A stretch of 64,000 bases of DNA from Bradyrhizobium zhengyangense. Lineage in GTDB: Bacteria; Pseudomonadota; Alphaproteobacteria; Rhizobiales; Xanthobacteraceae. The notes under the pieces are model-generated. The model was not told the origin of the DNA and made no database searches. It saw only the letters and a program-made list of their open reading frames with translations. The stretch covers positions 520,001-584,000 of the forward strand of contig NZ_JAKLUA010000003.1 in assembly GCF_022012435.1 (NCBI RefSeq). Direction: 5' to 3'. Made by a program: the position numbers and the translations under genes. Position 1 is the first letter of the stretch. Each line of letters opens with the position of its first letter. This document shows positions 15,931 through 24,264 of this stretch, piece after piece.

Positions 15931-16389
15931 ATGATGCACGCCCGCATGAATCACCCGGTGATGGTCCTGCCCGAGGCCATGAACCTCCTTCAAGCCCTCG
16001 CCAACCTCACCAAGCAAGGCCTGCCGGAAAAGCTCCTGGAACTGGTGCATCTGCGCGCCAGCCAGATCAACGGCTGCAGCGTCTGCGTCGACATGCATCC
16101 CAAGATCGCCCGCAAGCTGGGCGAAACCGACGAGCGATTGTTCGCAGTCTCCGCCTGGCGGGAGGCGCCCTATTTCTCCGACGCCGAACGCGCCGCGCTG
16201 GCGCTGACGGAGGCGGTCACGCGCGTTGCCGATCGCGAGGATCCGGTGCCGGACGCGATCTGGAACGAGGCCGCCAAGCATTTTGACGAGCGCGAGCTCG
16301 CAACCCTGATCCTCGCGATCGCGACGATCAACGTCTGGAACCGGCTGAACGCGACCATCAAGATGCCTGTCGGCGTCTGGAAGGTGTGA
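15931..16389 (+). CDS. carboxymuconolactone decarboxylase family (AhpD-like) protein
   Basis: A 152-residue protein with the CMD/AhpD fold. The redox CxxC motif with following His is visible in INGCSVCVDMHPKIA, and the helical core VHLRASQ...LTEAVTRVAD fits the family. Such proteins act as peroxidase-reducing or thiol-redox enzymes and are the standard partner gene of ECF41 sigma factors. GGAG precedes the chosen ATG at eight bases. An ECF41-type promoter lies 70-96 bp upstream, so it is most likely the main target of the divergent sigma factor. Physiological substrate unknown. Confidence 0.88.
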   Translation: MMHARMNHPVMVLPEAMNLLQALANLTKQGLPEKLLELVHLRASQINGCSVCVDMHPKIARKLGETDERLFAVSAWREAPYFSDAERAALALTEAVTRVADREDPVPDAIWNEAAKHFDERELATLILAIATINVWNRLNATIKMPVGVWKV

Positions 16390-16416
16390 GGCCTTTCCCT
16401 GTATGCGAGGCGAGAG

Positions 16417-17229
16417 CTACTCCGTCAGGAACCGGCTCACCGCCTCGCCAAACTCCAGCGGCGCCTGCTCGAACATCCAGTGTCCAGCATTGGGAATCAC
16501 CGCCGTCTTGCTACCGGCGATGTGCGCGGCCAGCACGCGCCACATCACCGACAGGCTGCCGGTGGTGGCGCCGCCGCCGATCAGCAGCGTCGGCGTCTTG
16601 ATTGCCTGCGCATCGCTGAGAGTGTAAGGCCGCCGCTGCTCATTGATCTGGCCGAGGAAGGTCAGCGTGTTGTCGCGCAATTGCTGCTTGGCCGTCGCCG
16701 GCACGCGCCGCCACGAGCCGTCGCCTTCGATGCCTTCATAGAAATTTTGCAGCGCGCCTTCGATGTCGCCGGCGCGGATCATCTCGACCGAGCGTATCGT
16801 CTTCGCCGCGAGCGGTGGGTAGGCAGGCGTGCCTTCCGGCACCGGCAGGCTGGCGTCGAGATCGCCGCCGGGCTCGGCCAGCACAAGTTTTCGCAACAGC
16901 TCAGGCCGCGCCTGCGCGACGCGGAAGGCGATGTGCCCGCCGCGCGAATGGCCCATCAGGTCGACTGGTCCGGGTTCGACCTGTTCGATGAAGGCGATCA
17001 CGTCAGAGACGTGCTGCGCCATCTTGTAGTCATCGCCGACGGCGTCCCAATGTTCAGGGAAGAAATGCCGCAGGCTGACCGCGATCACGCGATGATTGGC
17101 CGATAGCGGGCCGAGCACCGAATACCAGGTGCGGAAATCCCCGAGCGTGCCATGCACGCAGACCAGCGGATGGCCCTCGCCGACTTCGAGATAGGCCATG
17201 TCGTAACCGTTGACGCGGAAGCTCTGCAT
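16417..17229 (-). CDS. alpha/beta hydrolase, paralogue 2 of a tandem pair
   Basis: A 270-residue cytosolic hydrolase: oxyanion region VCVHGTLGDFRTW, nucleophile elbow MGHSRGGHIAF and catalytic His in NAGHWMFEQAP. The fold and length fit the epoxide hydrolase/haloalkane dehalogenase/esterase group, but substrate cannot be told. It is a clear paralogue of the protein encoded just upstream (17233-18051), with only three bases between them, so both arose by tandem duplication and are probably co-translated. Confidence 0.83.
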   Translation of the reverse strand: MQSFRVNGYDMAYLEVGEGHPLVCVHGTLGDFRTWYSVLGPLSANHRVIAVSLRHFFPEHWDAVGDDYKMAQHVSDVIAFIEQVEPGPVDLMGHSRGGHIAFRVAQARPELLRKLVLAEPGGDLDASLPVPEGTPAYPPLAAKTIRSVEMIRAGDIEGALQNFYEGIEGDGSWRRVPATAKQQLRDNTLTFLGQINEQRRPYTLSDAQAIKTPTLLIGGGATTGSLSVMWRVLAAHIAGSKTAVIPNAGHWMFEQAPLEFGEAVSRFLTE

Positions 17230-17232
17230 GAT

Positions 17233-18051
17233 TCAGCTCGCCAGAAAGTCGAGGACGACTTCGGAATATTTCTGCGGCGCCTGCTCGAACATCGGATGCG
17301 TCGCGTTCGGGATGATCGCCGTCCTGGAATAGGGTACGTGTGCCGCGAGCGCGTGCAGCACTTTCGGCAGCAGGCCCTTGGTCCGCGCGCCCAGGATGAA
17401 CAGCGTCGGCATCAGAATCGCCTCCGCATCCGCTTTGGAGAAAGGCGGGCGGTTGTCGCGGACCTGGCCGATCAGCGTGTACGCGTTGTCGCGCAGATTC
17501 TGCTTCACCATCGCCGGCAGCCGCGGCCAGGTGCCGGCGCCCTCCAGCGTGTCGACGAACACGGCGAGACCGCCATCGACATTGCCGGCTGCGATCTTCT
17601 CGGCCGAAGCCGTGAAGCGCGCCAGCAGCGGCGACGGGCCGCCAGCATAGTCGGGATCAAGGCTCGCATCGAGCTCGCCGCCGGGCTCGGCAAGAACGAG
17701 CCGCCGCAGCAGATCAGGCCGCTGCTGCGCCACGCGGAAGCTGATGTGGCCGCCGCGGGAGTGGCCCATCAGATCGACCGGGCCGAGGTCGAGCTTCTCA
17801 ATGAAGGCGATGACGTCACTAACATGCTGGACGATCGAATAGGTATCGCCGACGCCATTCCACTTGGCCGGAAAGAAGTGCCTCAGGCTGGGGACGATCA
17901 TCCGGTGCCGCTGCGTCAACGGCCCGAGCACGCAGCCCCAGACGCGGAAGTCGGAGAGCGAGCCATGCACGCAGACCAGCGGCGGCCTGTCTCTGTCCTC
18001 GCCCACGTCGAGATAGGGCATGTCGTATCCAAGGACGTGGAGGCTTTGCAT
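17233..18051 (-). CDS. alpha/beta hydrolase, paralogue 1 of a tandem pair
   Basis: A 272-residue hydrolase starting MQSLHVLGYDMPYL. Motifs: VCVHGSLSDFRVW, MGHSRGGHISF (Ser nucleophile) and NATHPMFEQAP (catalytic His). The reading frame continues upstream for over 200 codons, but that part is only the antisense of the methyltransferase gene on the other strand, so the ATG at 18051, which matches the start of its paralogue, is used. Three bases separate it from the second copy. Substrate unknown. Confidence 0.83.
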   Translation of the reverse strand: MQSLHVLGYDMPYLDVGEDRDRPPLVCVHGSLSDFRVWGCVLGPLTQRHRMIVPSLRHFFPAKWNGVGDTYSIVQHVSDVIAFIEKLDLGPVDLMGHSRGGHISFRVAQQRPDLLRRLVLAEPGGELDASLDPDYAGGPSPLLARFTASAEKIAAGNVDGGLAVFVDTLEGAGTWPRLPAMVKQNLRDNAYTLIGQVRDNRPPFSKADAEAILMPTLFILGARTKGLLPKVLHALAAHVPYSRTAIIPNATHPMFEQAPQKYSEVVLDFLAS

Positions 18052-18189
18052 TCTCGGCTCGCGGAAAGGTGTGCGGAACTCCTGTGCAAGATTCCCGGAA
18101 ACCGGGTGGATCGCAACTATTTCCAAGCCTAGATTTAGACCGAGATCACATTGGGGGCATGCGAGAGGACGCAAGCCAGGAACCAAGCC

Positions 18190-18732
18190 ATGACCGACCA
18201 GCATTTCGCCCTGTTCGACACCAGAATCGGCCTCTGCGCCATCGCCTGGGGCCCGCGCGGCATCAACGGCACGCAGCTTCCGATGGGCGGCGAGCAGAAG
18301 ATCCGCACCCGGATCAGCCAGCGCCATGCCGACGCCACCGAGGCGGAGCCGACTCCCGAGGTGCAGCACGCGATCGACCGCATGACCAAACTGCTCGCGG
18401 GCGAACGCGACGACCTCACCGATATCGAGCTCGATCTCGACGGCGTTCCCGAGTTCAACCGCGGCGTCTACGAGATCGCCCGCGCCATCCCGCCCGGCAA
18501 GACCATCACCTATGGCGACATCGCCAAGCAGCTCGGTGGCGTCCAGTTGTCGCGCGACGTCGGCCAGGCGCTCGGCCGCAACCCCTGTCCGATCGTCGTG
18601 CCCTGCCACCGTGTGCTCGCTGCCGGCAACAAGCCCGGCGGCTTTTCGGCGAATGGCGGCGTGGTGACGAAGCTGAAGATGCTCGAGATCGAAGGCGCGC
18701 TGGTGAACCACACGCCGAGTTTGTTTGATTGA
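18190..18732 (+). CDS. ogt: methylated-DNA--protein-cysteine methyltransferase
   Basis: A 180-residue protein of the Ogt/AGT family that removes O6-alkyl groups from guanine onto its own cysteine. The acceptor Cys139 is in IVVPCHRVL, with the helix-turn-helix DNA-binding region TYGDIAKQLG before it and GGFSANGG after it. The start is the ATG at 18190 preceded by AGGAA; an upstream in-frame ATG lacks a ribosome site. It ends three bases before the convergent acyl-CoA ligase gene. It has no Ada-type regulatory domain. Confidence 0.9.
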   Translation: MTDQHFALFDTRIGLCAIAWGPRGINGTQLPMGGEQKIRTRISQRHADATEAEPTPEVQHAIDRMTKLLAGERDDLTDIELDLDGVPEFNRGVYEIARAIPPGKTITYGDIAKQLGGVQLSRDVGQALGRNPCPIVVPCHRVLAAGNKPGGFSANGGVVTKLKMLEIEGALVNHTPSLFD

Positions 18733-18735
18733 GCC

Positions 18736-20280
18736 TTAAATCTTCGCCGCGGTTTTCGGCCAGTACTTGTCGCGCAGATGCCGCTTCACCAGCTTGCCCG
18801 TCGGCGTGCGCGGCAGCTCGGCTTCGAAATCAATCGAGCGCGGGCATTTGATGGCGGAGAGGCGGGTCTTGCAGTAGGCGATCAACTCGGCCTCGAGCTG
18901 CTTGCCGGCGCTCTTCATGTCGTGCGGCTGCACCACCGCCTTGACCTCTTCGCCCATCTCCTCGTTCGGCACGCCGAACACGGCGACGTCGGCGATTTCG
19001 GGGTGCGTGATCAGCACGTCCTCGGTTTCTTGCGGGTAAATGTTCACCCCGCCCGAGATGATCATGTAGGACTTGCGGTCGGTGAGGAACAGGAAGCCGT
19101 CCTTGTCGAGATAGCCGACGTCGCCGAGCGTCGACCATCCCTTGGCGTTGTAGGCCTTCTTCGTCTTCTCGGGGTCGTTGTGATAGGTGAAGGCTGGCGC
19201 GTCGGCGAAATACACCGTGCCGATCTCGCCAACCGGCTGCTCCTCGTCGTTCTCGTCCAAAATCTTGATCTTGCCGACTACGGCGCGGCCGACGCTGCCG
19301 CGATGCTCCAGCCATTGCTGCGAGTTGCAGACGGTGACGCCGTTGCCTTCCGAGCCAGCATAATACTCGATCAGGATCGGCCCCCACCATTCGATCATCT
19401 TGGCCTTCACGTCGACCGGGCAGGGTGCGGCGGCGTGGATTGCGCCCTTCAGCGTCGAGACATCGTATTTGGCGCGGACCTCGTCCGGCAGCTTCAGCAT
19501 GCGCACGAACATGGTCGGTACGAGCTGGGATTGGGTGACCTTGTACTTCTCGACGAGCTTTAAGAATTCCTCGGCGTCGAAATGCTCCATGATGATGGAG
19601 GTGCCGCCCAGCACGATCGCCATCATGTTGAAGCGCAGAGGAGCCGCATGATAGAGCGGTGCCGGCGACAGATATGTGCTCTCGGCATTCATGCCGCACA
19701 TGTCGGCGCAGAGCACGCGCAGGAATGCGTTCGGCACCTCAATCTTGTTGCCTTCGAACGCTTTCTTTATGCCCTTGGGTCGGCCGGTCGTGCCCGACGA
19801 ATACAGCATGTCGTAACCGGCGACCTCGTCCGCGATCGGCGTGGTCGGTTGCGCCGCTGCCTCTTTGTCGTAGGAGCGGAAGCCGGGCAGGGGCTCGTCG
19901 ACCATGTAGAAGATCGGTTCGCCCGGTGCGCCCTTGACCAGGTCCTTGATCTGCTCAGCGCATTTCGGCGTGGTGATCACGACCTTGGCGCCGCAATCGC
20001 CGATGATGTAGTCGATCTCGTCCTGCTTCAGGTAGCGGCTGATCGCGGTGTAATAGAGCCCGCTGCGTTGCGCGGCCCAGCAGATCTCCATGAAGGCGAG
20101 GCGGTTCTCCATCAACAGCGCGATGTGGTCGCCGGCTTTCAAGCCGAGCGAGCGGAACAGCTGCGCGCCCTGGTTCGAGAGTTCGTCGAGCTCGCGATAG
20201 GTGATCGCCTTGCCGGTCCCGGCCATCTGGTAGGCGATCTTGTCAGGCGTGCTCTTCGCGTAGATGGACGGATGCGTCAT
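18736..20280 (-). CDS. acyl-CoA ligase (AMP-binding, FadD-like)
   Basis: A 514-residue adenylate-forming enzyme. The phosphate-binding motif YSSGTTGRPKGI, the A5 motif YYAGSEGNG and the core motif GWSTLGDVGYLDKDGFLFLTDR are present, and the terminal catalytic lysine is in PTGKLVKRHL. It should activate a carboxylic acid to its CoA ester for the neighbouring catabolic cluster. ATG at 20280 is preceded by AGGAA. A strong hairpin with eight T residues (20291-20360) lies directly between the upstream thiolase gene and this start, so its expression may depend on readthrough or a promoter inside that region. Confidence 0.88.
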   Translation of the reverse strand: MTHPSIYAKSTPDKIAYQMAGTGKAITYRELDELSNQGAQLFRSLGLKAGDHIALLMENRLAFMEICWAAQRSGLYYTAISRYLKQDEIDYIIGDCGAKVVITTPKCAEQIKDLVKGAPGEPIFYMVDEPLPGFRSYDKEAAAQPTTPIADEVAGYDMLYSSGTTGRPKGIKKAFEGNKIEVPNAFLRVLCADMCGMNAESTYLSPAPLYHAAPLRFNMMAIVLGGTSIIMEHFDAEEFLKLVEKYKVTQSQLVPTMFVRMLKLPDEVRAKYDVSTLKGAIHAAAPCPVDVKAKMIEWWGPILIEYYAGSEGNGVTVCNSQQWLEHRGSVGRAVVGKIKILDENDEEQPVGEIGTVYFADAPAFTYHNDPEKTKKAYNAKGWSTLGDVGYLDKDGFLFLTDRKSYMIISGGVNIYPQETEDVLITHPEIADVAVFGVPNEEMGEEVKAVVQPHDMKSAGKQLEAELIAYCKTRLSAIKCPRSIDFEAELPRTPTGKLVKRHLRDKYWPKTAAKI

Positions 20281-20290
20281 GGCGTTTCCT

Positions 20291-20360
20291 AAAAAAAAGA
20301 GGCGAGCGGTGAATGGCGATAGGGGCGGAAGCCACTCCCCATCACCAGTCACCACTCGCC
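20291..20360 (-). terminator. rho-independent terminator/attenuator after the thiolase gene
   Basis: Read on the minus strand, GGCGAGTGGTGA (20360-20349) pairs fully with TCACCGCTCGCC (20312-20301), with one G-U wobble, and an inner GATGGGG/CCCCTATC stem extends it. It is followed by TC and then eight T residues (20298-20291). The next gene's ribosome site begins almost at once, leaving no space for a promoter in between. Confidence 0.75.
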
Positions 20361-20381
20361 ATTTGTTCTTCGCTTTTCTTC

Positions 20382-21554
20382 TTACAGTCGTTCGACGATC
20401 GTCACGTTGGCCATTCCGCCGCCTTCGCACATGGTCTGGAGACCATAGCGCTTGCCGCGCTGGTGCAGCGCGTGGACCAGCGTCGTCATCAGCTTGGTGC
20501 CGGAGCCGCCGAGTGGATGACCGAGTGCGATGGCGCCGCCATTGACGTTGAGGCGCGCTGGATCGGCACCGGTGGTCTTCAGCCAGCCCGTCGGCACCGA
20601 GGCGAAGGCCTCGTTGACCTCGAACAGGTCGATGTCGTCGACCTTCATGCCGGCCTTCTCCAGCGCCTTCTTGGTGGCGTGCAGCGGCGCATCGAGCATG
20701 ATGACGGGATCGCCGCCGGTCATGGTCAAGTGGTGGATGCGTGCGAGCGGCTTCACACCGAGCTGCTTGAGGCCGCGCTCGTTGACGACCATGACGCCCG
20801 AGGCGCCGTCGCAGATCTGGCTGGCGCTGGCGGCAGTCAGCTTGCCGTTCTCGGCGATCAGCTTGACGCCCTTGATGCCTTCGAGCGTGGCGTCGAAGCG
20901 GATGCCTTCGTCGATGTGGTGGGTGTCCTTGCTGCCGTCGGCTCTGACAATCTCGAGAGGCACGATCTCCTTCTTGAAGTGACCCGCCTGGGTGGCCGCA
21001 ATTGCGCGCTGATGGCTCTGGAACGAATATTCGTCGAGGTCATCCTTCGACAGCCCATACTTCTCGGCCATCATCTCGGCGCCGGTGAACTGGCTGAATA
21101 CGATGTTCGGATATCTCGCCTCGATGCCAGGGCTCTTGTAATTGCCAAAGCCGTTCTTGGCAGGCAGCTGCGAGGACAGGCCCATCGGCACGCGCGTCAT
21201 GGATTCCACGCCGGCCGCGATCACCACGTCCATGGTGCCGGACATCACGGCCTGTGCTGCAAAGTGCAACGCCTGCTGCGAGGAGCCGCACTGACGGTCG
21301 ATCGAGGTGCCCGGCACGCTCTCCGGCAGCTTCGAGGCCATGATCGCGTTGCGCGCGACGTTGTTGGACTGCTCTCCGACCTGCATCACGCAGCCCATGA
21401 TCACGTCCTCGACCAGCGCGGGATCGACCTTGGTGCGATCGACCAGTTCGTCCAGCACCTTGGCAGCGAGATCGGCCGGATGCCAGCCGGCGAGGCGGCC
21501 CCCCTTGCGCCCGCCCGCGGTACGCGCAGCGGCGACGATATAAGCCTCGGCCAT
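20382..21554 (-). CDS. acetyl-CoA acetyltransferase / 3-ketoacyl-CoA thiolase
   Basis: A 390-residue thiolase. The nucleophile is Cys89 in SIDRQCGSSQQAL; the second catalytic set is the His in GGAIALGHPLGGSG and the Cys in CEGGGMANVTIVERL near the C-terminus. It cleaves 3-ketoacyl-CoA at the end of a beta-oxidation cycle. I use the ATG at 21554 with GGAGAG six bases upstream rather than one five codons earlier. It diverges from the TetR gene across a 150-bp region with an imperfect palindrome, so it is a likely target of that regulator. Confidence 0.9.
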   Translation of the reverse strand: MAEAYIVAAARTAGGRKGGRLAGWHPADLAAKVLDELVDRTKVDPALVEDVIMGCVMQVGEQSNNVARNAIMASKLPESVPGTSIDRQCGSSQQALHFAAQAVMSGTMDVVIAAGVESMTRVPMGLSSQLPAKNGFGNYKSPGIEARYPNIVFSQFTGAEMMAEKYGLSKDDLDEYSFQSHQRAIAATQAGHFKKEIVPLEIVRADGSKDTHHIDEGIRFDATLEGIKGVKLIAENGKLTAASASQICDGASGVMVVNERGLKQLGVKPLARIHHLTMTGGDPVIMLDAPLHATKKALEKAGMKVDDIDLFEVNEAFASVPTGWLKTTGADPARLNVNGGAIALGHPLGGSGTKLMTTLVHALHQRGKRYGLQTMCEGGGMANVTIVERL

Positions 21555-21616
21555 TTCGGTCTCTCCCATGATTGTTCTGAATTGGGTTTTCGGGGTTTTA
21601 AGGGCCGGGATATCGT

Positions 21617-21636
21617 TTAGTCAATCGATCAATTAA
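21617..21636. promoter_or_regulatory. candidate TetR operator between thiolase and regulator
   Basis: TTAGTCAATCGATCAATTAA is an imperfect palindrome centred on ATCGAT in which 14 of 20 positions are symmetric. It lies between the divergent thiolase and TetR genes, the usual place for an autoregulated TetR site. Being AT-rich, it stands out against the surrounding GC-rich sequence. Confidence 0.5.
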
Positions 21637-21704
21637 CTCTTGTGGGGAGGCGCTGCTTGGGCTTATCTGCGGCCCGCTTGAGGCGACGAGGACAAGGGAT
21701 CTCC

Positions 21705-22364
21705 GTGACTACCAGTGTACCGAGCAGGCTCCCTAGCGGAAGAAATTCCACGGCAGAGAAATTGCTCGTGGCCGCAAGCGAGTTGATGATCGAACGCTCC
21801 TCGATCGAGATCTCGCTCTCCGACATTGCCCAGAAGTCAGGCGCCAACGCAGCGCTGGTCAAATATCATTTCGGCAACAAGGACGGCCTGCTGCTGGCGC
21901 TGCTCGCGCGCGATGCCGCGACCGAAATGTCCAATCTCGAATATCTGCTGGCGCAGCCGATTACAGCGACGGCAAAACTGAAGCTGCACATCGCCGGCAT
22001 CATCCGCGCTTATCACCGGTTCCCTTACATGAACCGGCTGATCCATTATCTGCTGCACGAGAGCGTTGCCGGCTCCGCCGATGAAGTCTCGAAATTCTTC
22101 GTCGCGCCGCTGCTCGACTTTCATCGCCGCCTGCTCGACGAAGGCGTCAGCCGCGGTGAATTCCGACAGACCGATCCGGTGTTGTTCTACACCAGCCTGA
22201 TCGGCGCTTGCGATCATCTGTTCTTCGGCCGGCACGCGATGTCTCGCGCGACCGGCGTCGGCCCGGTCACCGACGAAGTCTGCCGGCAATACATCAAGCA
22301 CATGGAAACGCTGATCTGCGGTGGCATCCTCACGCAAGCCGAGGAAGCTGCTGCCGCCGGATAA
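21705..22364 (+). CDS. TetR-family transcriptional regulator
   Basis: A 219-residue regulator whose N-terminal helix-turn-helix reads ISLSDIAQKSGANAALVKYHF, followed by an all-helical ligand-binding domain. I take the GTG at 21705 with AAGGGAT upstream; an earlier in-frame ATG at 21642 adds 21 basic residues that look like chance coding. Members beside beta-oxidation genes usually repress them until an acyl-CoA binds. The divergent thiolase and the downstream SDR, crotonase, ligase and dehydrogenase genes are the expected regulon. Confidence 0.85.
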   Translation: MTTSVPSRLPSGRNSTAEKLLVAASELMIERSSIEISLSDIAQKSGANAALVKYHFGNKDGLLLALLARDAATEMSNLEYLLAQPITATAKLKLHIAGIIRAYHRFPYMNRLIHYLLHESVAGSADEVSKFFVAPLLDFHRRLLDEGVSRGEFRQTDPVLFYTSLIGACDHLFFGRHAMSRATGVGPVTDEVCRQYIKHMETLICGGILTQAEEAAAAG

Positions 22365-22423
22365 TCCGGCCAGGACTCATAAGTAAGTCTAGAGAAGAAA
22401 CGCCCAAGGAAAGGTAGCCTGTC

Positions 22424-23182
22424 ATGGAATTGAAAGACGTAGCCGTTCTCATCACCGGTGGTGGCTCGGGTCTCGGCGAAGCGACCGCGCGCGCCATGGC
22501 GGCCAAGGGCGCCAAGATCGGCGTGATCGACCAGAACAAGGAGAACGCCGAGAAGGTCGCCGCGGAAGTGAAGGGCATCGCGCTTCATGCCGACGTCACC
22601 AGCGAGGAGCAGATCAAGGCTGCGATCGCCAAGGCGGAAGCCGCGCATAGCGTTGCTCGCGTGCTGATGAACTGCGCCGGCATCGGCGGTTCGCAGCGCA
22701 TCGTCGGCCGCGATGGCGTCTACCCGCTCGAAAAGTTCGCGCGTATCATCAACGTCAATCTGATCGGCACGTTCAACTGCCTGCGACTGTTCGCCGAGCG
22801 CCTCGTCACGATCGAGCCTGTTGGTGAGGAGCGCGGCGTCATCATCAACACCGCGTCGGTGGCCGCCTATGAAGGCCAGATCGGCCAGATCGCCTATTCG
22901 GCCTCGAAGGGCGGCGTTGTCGGTTTGACCTTGCCTGCCGCACGCGATCTCGCGAGCCAGAAGATTCGCGTCAACACCATCGCGCCCGGCTTATTCTTCA
23001 CGCCGCTGCTGATGGGTCTCAATGAGGAGGCGCGCAAGAGCCTGGGCGCTCAGGTGCCGCATCCCTCGCGCCTTGGCGATGCCAAGGAGTACGGCGCACT
23101 CGCCGTGCACATCGTCGAGAACGCGATGCTCAACGGCGAGACCATCCGCCTCGACGGCGCCATCCGCATGGCTCCGCGGTAG
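22424..23182 (+). CDS. short-chain dehydrogenase, 3-hydroxyacyl-CoA dehydrogenase type II-like
   Basis: A 252-residue SDR with the NAD-binding motif ITGGGSGLGEA, the NNAG-equivalent NCAGIGG, catalytic Ser in NTASVAAYEG and Tyr/Lys in IAYSASKGG. The region APGLFFTPLL and the overall pattern resemble HSD10/type II 3-hydroxyacyl-CoA dehydrogenases, which oxidise 3-hydroxyacyl-CoA, including branched or ring-bearing ones. It would supply the step before the thiolase. It lies 59 bp behind the TetR gene and AAGGAA precedes the ATG. Confidence 0.87.
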   Translation: MELKDVAVLITGGGSGLGEATARAMAAKGAKIGVIDQNKENAEKVAAEVKGIALHADVTSEEQIKAAIAKAEAAHSVARVLMNCAGIGGSQRIVGRDGVYPLEKFARIINVNLIGTFNCLRLFAERLVTIEPVGEERGVIINTASVAAYEGQIGQIAYSASKGGVVGLTLPAARDLASQKIRVNTIAPGLFFTPLLMGLNEEARKSLGAQVPHPSRLGDAKEYGALAVHIVENAMLNGETIRLDGAIRMAPR

Positions 23183-23189
23183 GCTCTTC

Positions 23190-23370
23190 CCTTCTCTCCT
23201 TGTGGGAGAAGGTGGCATAGGCGGCCTCCGGCCGCCGTCCTTAGTAGGACGCCGATGCTTTGCATCGGCTATAGCGCCGGATGAGAGGTTCTCTCCACGG
23301 AGACAGACCCCTCACCCAAGCGAGTATGTGGCTAGCGAAGTACATGCCCTCTCCCACAAGGGGAGAGGGC
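23190..23370. repeat. palindromic intergenic element (CTCTCCCACAAGGGGAGAG family)
   Basis: The 230-bp gap between the SDR and crotonase genes holds a hairpin-rich element. It contains TTCTCTCCTTGTGGGAGAA near one end, CTCTCCCACAAGGGGAGAG near the other, and internal GGCGGCCTCCGGCCGCC and GATGCTTTGCATC palindromes. It belongs with the element at 1870-2030. I see no gene in this gap. Confidence 0.7.
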
Positions 23371-23413
23371 GCAGCAATCGGCGCCGTGACTCGCGGCTAG
23401 CACGAGGCTTTCC

Positions 23414-24220
23414 ATGTCCCAACCGCTGCTGATCGAGCATGACGACGGCGTCGACCGGGTGACGCTCAATCGGCCTGACAGTCTCAACGCGCTCGATCCT
23501 GCGCTGATCGATGCGCTCAACGTCTATTTCCAGGGACTCCAGCGCAACCGCGACACACGCGTCGTCGTGCTACGCGGTGCCGGCAAGAATTTTTGCGCCG
23601 GCCTCGATCTGAAGGCGGCGATGGCGCGCCGCGCCGGGCAGCAGGAGCCGCCTGGCGTCACGGAGTCGCTGGATTCGCAGCGACGCATCGCCGACATCGT
23701 GATGCTGATGCGCCGCTGTCCGCAGCCGATCCTGTCGCTGGTGCAGGGCGCGGCGGCCGGCGGCGGTTTTGCGCTGGCGCTGGCCTCCGACATTCGCATT
23801 GCGACGAAGTCGGCGCGGATGAACTGCGCCTTCATCAAGCTCGGCCTTGGCGGCTGCGACATCGGCACCAGCTATTTCCTGCCGCGGCTGGTCGGCGTGT
23901 CGGTGGCGTCGGAACTGATCCTCACGGGACGCTTCATCGGCGCGGAGCGGGCACTTGCGGTCGGGCTCGTCTCTGAGGTCGTGGACGAAGACAAGCTCGA
24001 CGCGGCCGCCGAGCCTTACGTCGATGCGATGATCACGGCCTCGCCGGTGGGGCTGCGCCTGTCAAAGGAATGTCTTAACATGAGCGTCGATGCAGGATCG
24101 CTGGAAGCCGCGATCGCGATGGAGGACCGCAACCAGGTCCTGTGCAGCCGCTCCGAGGAATTTTCGGAAGGCATCAGGGCCTTCCTTGAGAAGCGAAAGC
24201 CTGTCTATATCAAGCGCTGA
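23414..24220 (+). CDS. enoyl-CoA hydratase/isomerase (crotonase) family protein
   Basis: A 268-residue crotonase-fold enzyme. The oxyanion-hole segments FCAGLDLKAA and GAAAGGGFALA are present. Where classical hydratases have two catalytic glutamates, my hand alignment gives a non-acidic residue at the first position and Asp149 (GGCDIGTSYFLPR) at the second, a pattern seen in isomerases and other special crotonases. It may therefore isomerise or hydrate an unusual acyl-CoA. It sits just upstream of the feruloyl-CoA-synthase-like ligase, which suggests an aromatic or cyclic side chain. Confidence 0.83.
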   Translation: MSQPLLIEHDDGVDRVTLNRPDSLNALDPALIDALNVYFQGLQRNRDTRVVVLRGAGKNFCAGLDLKAAMARRAGQQEPPGVTESLDSQRRIADIVMLMRRCPQPILSLVQGAAAGGGFALALASDIRIATKSARMNCAFIKLGLGGCDIGTSYFLPRLVGVSVASELILTGRFIGAERALAVGLVSEVVDEDKLDAAAEPYVDAMITASPVGLRLSKECLNMSVDAGSLEAAIAMEDRNQVLCSRSEEFSEGIRAFLEKRKPVYIKR

Positions 24221-24264
24221 ACAACGAATATCCGCAAAGGACAAGAAATTCCGGGAGACGCAAA

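Noticed and set aside
18052..18711. N-terminal extension of the upstream alpha/beta hydrolase (to 492 residues)
   Set aside because: The extra part is antisense to the methyltransferase gene; the paralogue starts at the equivalent of 18051.
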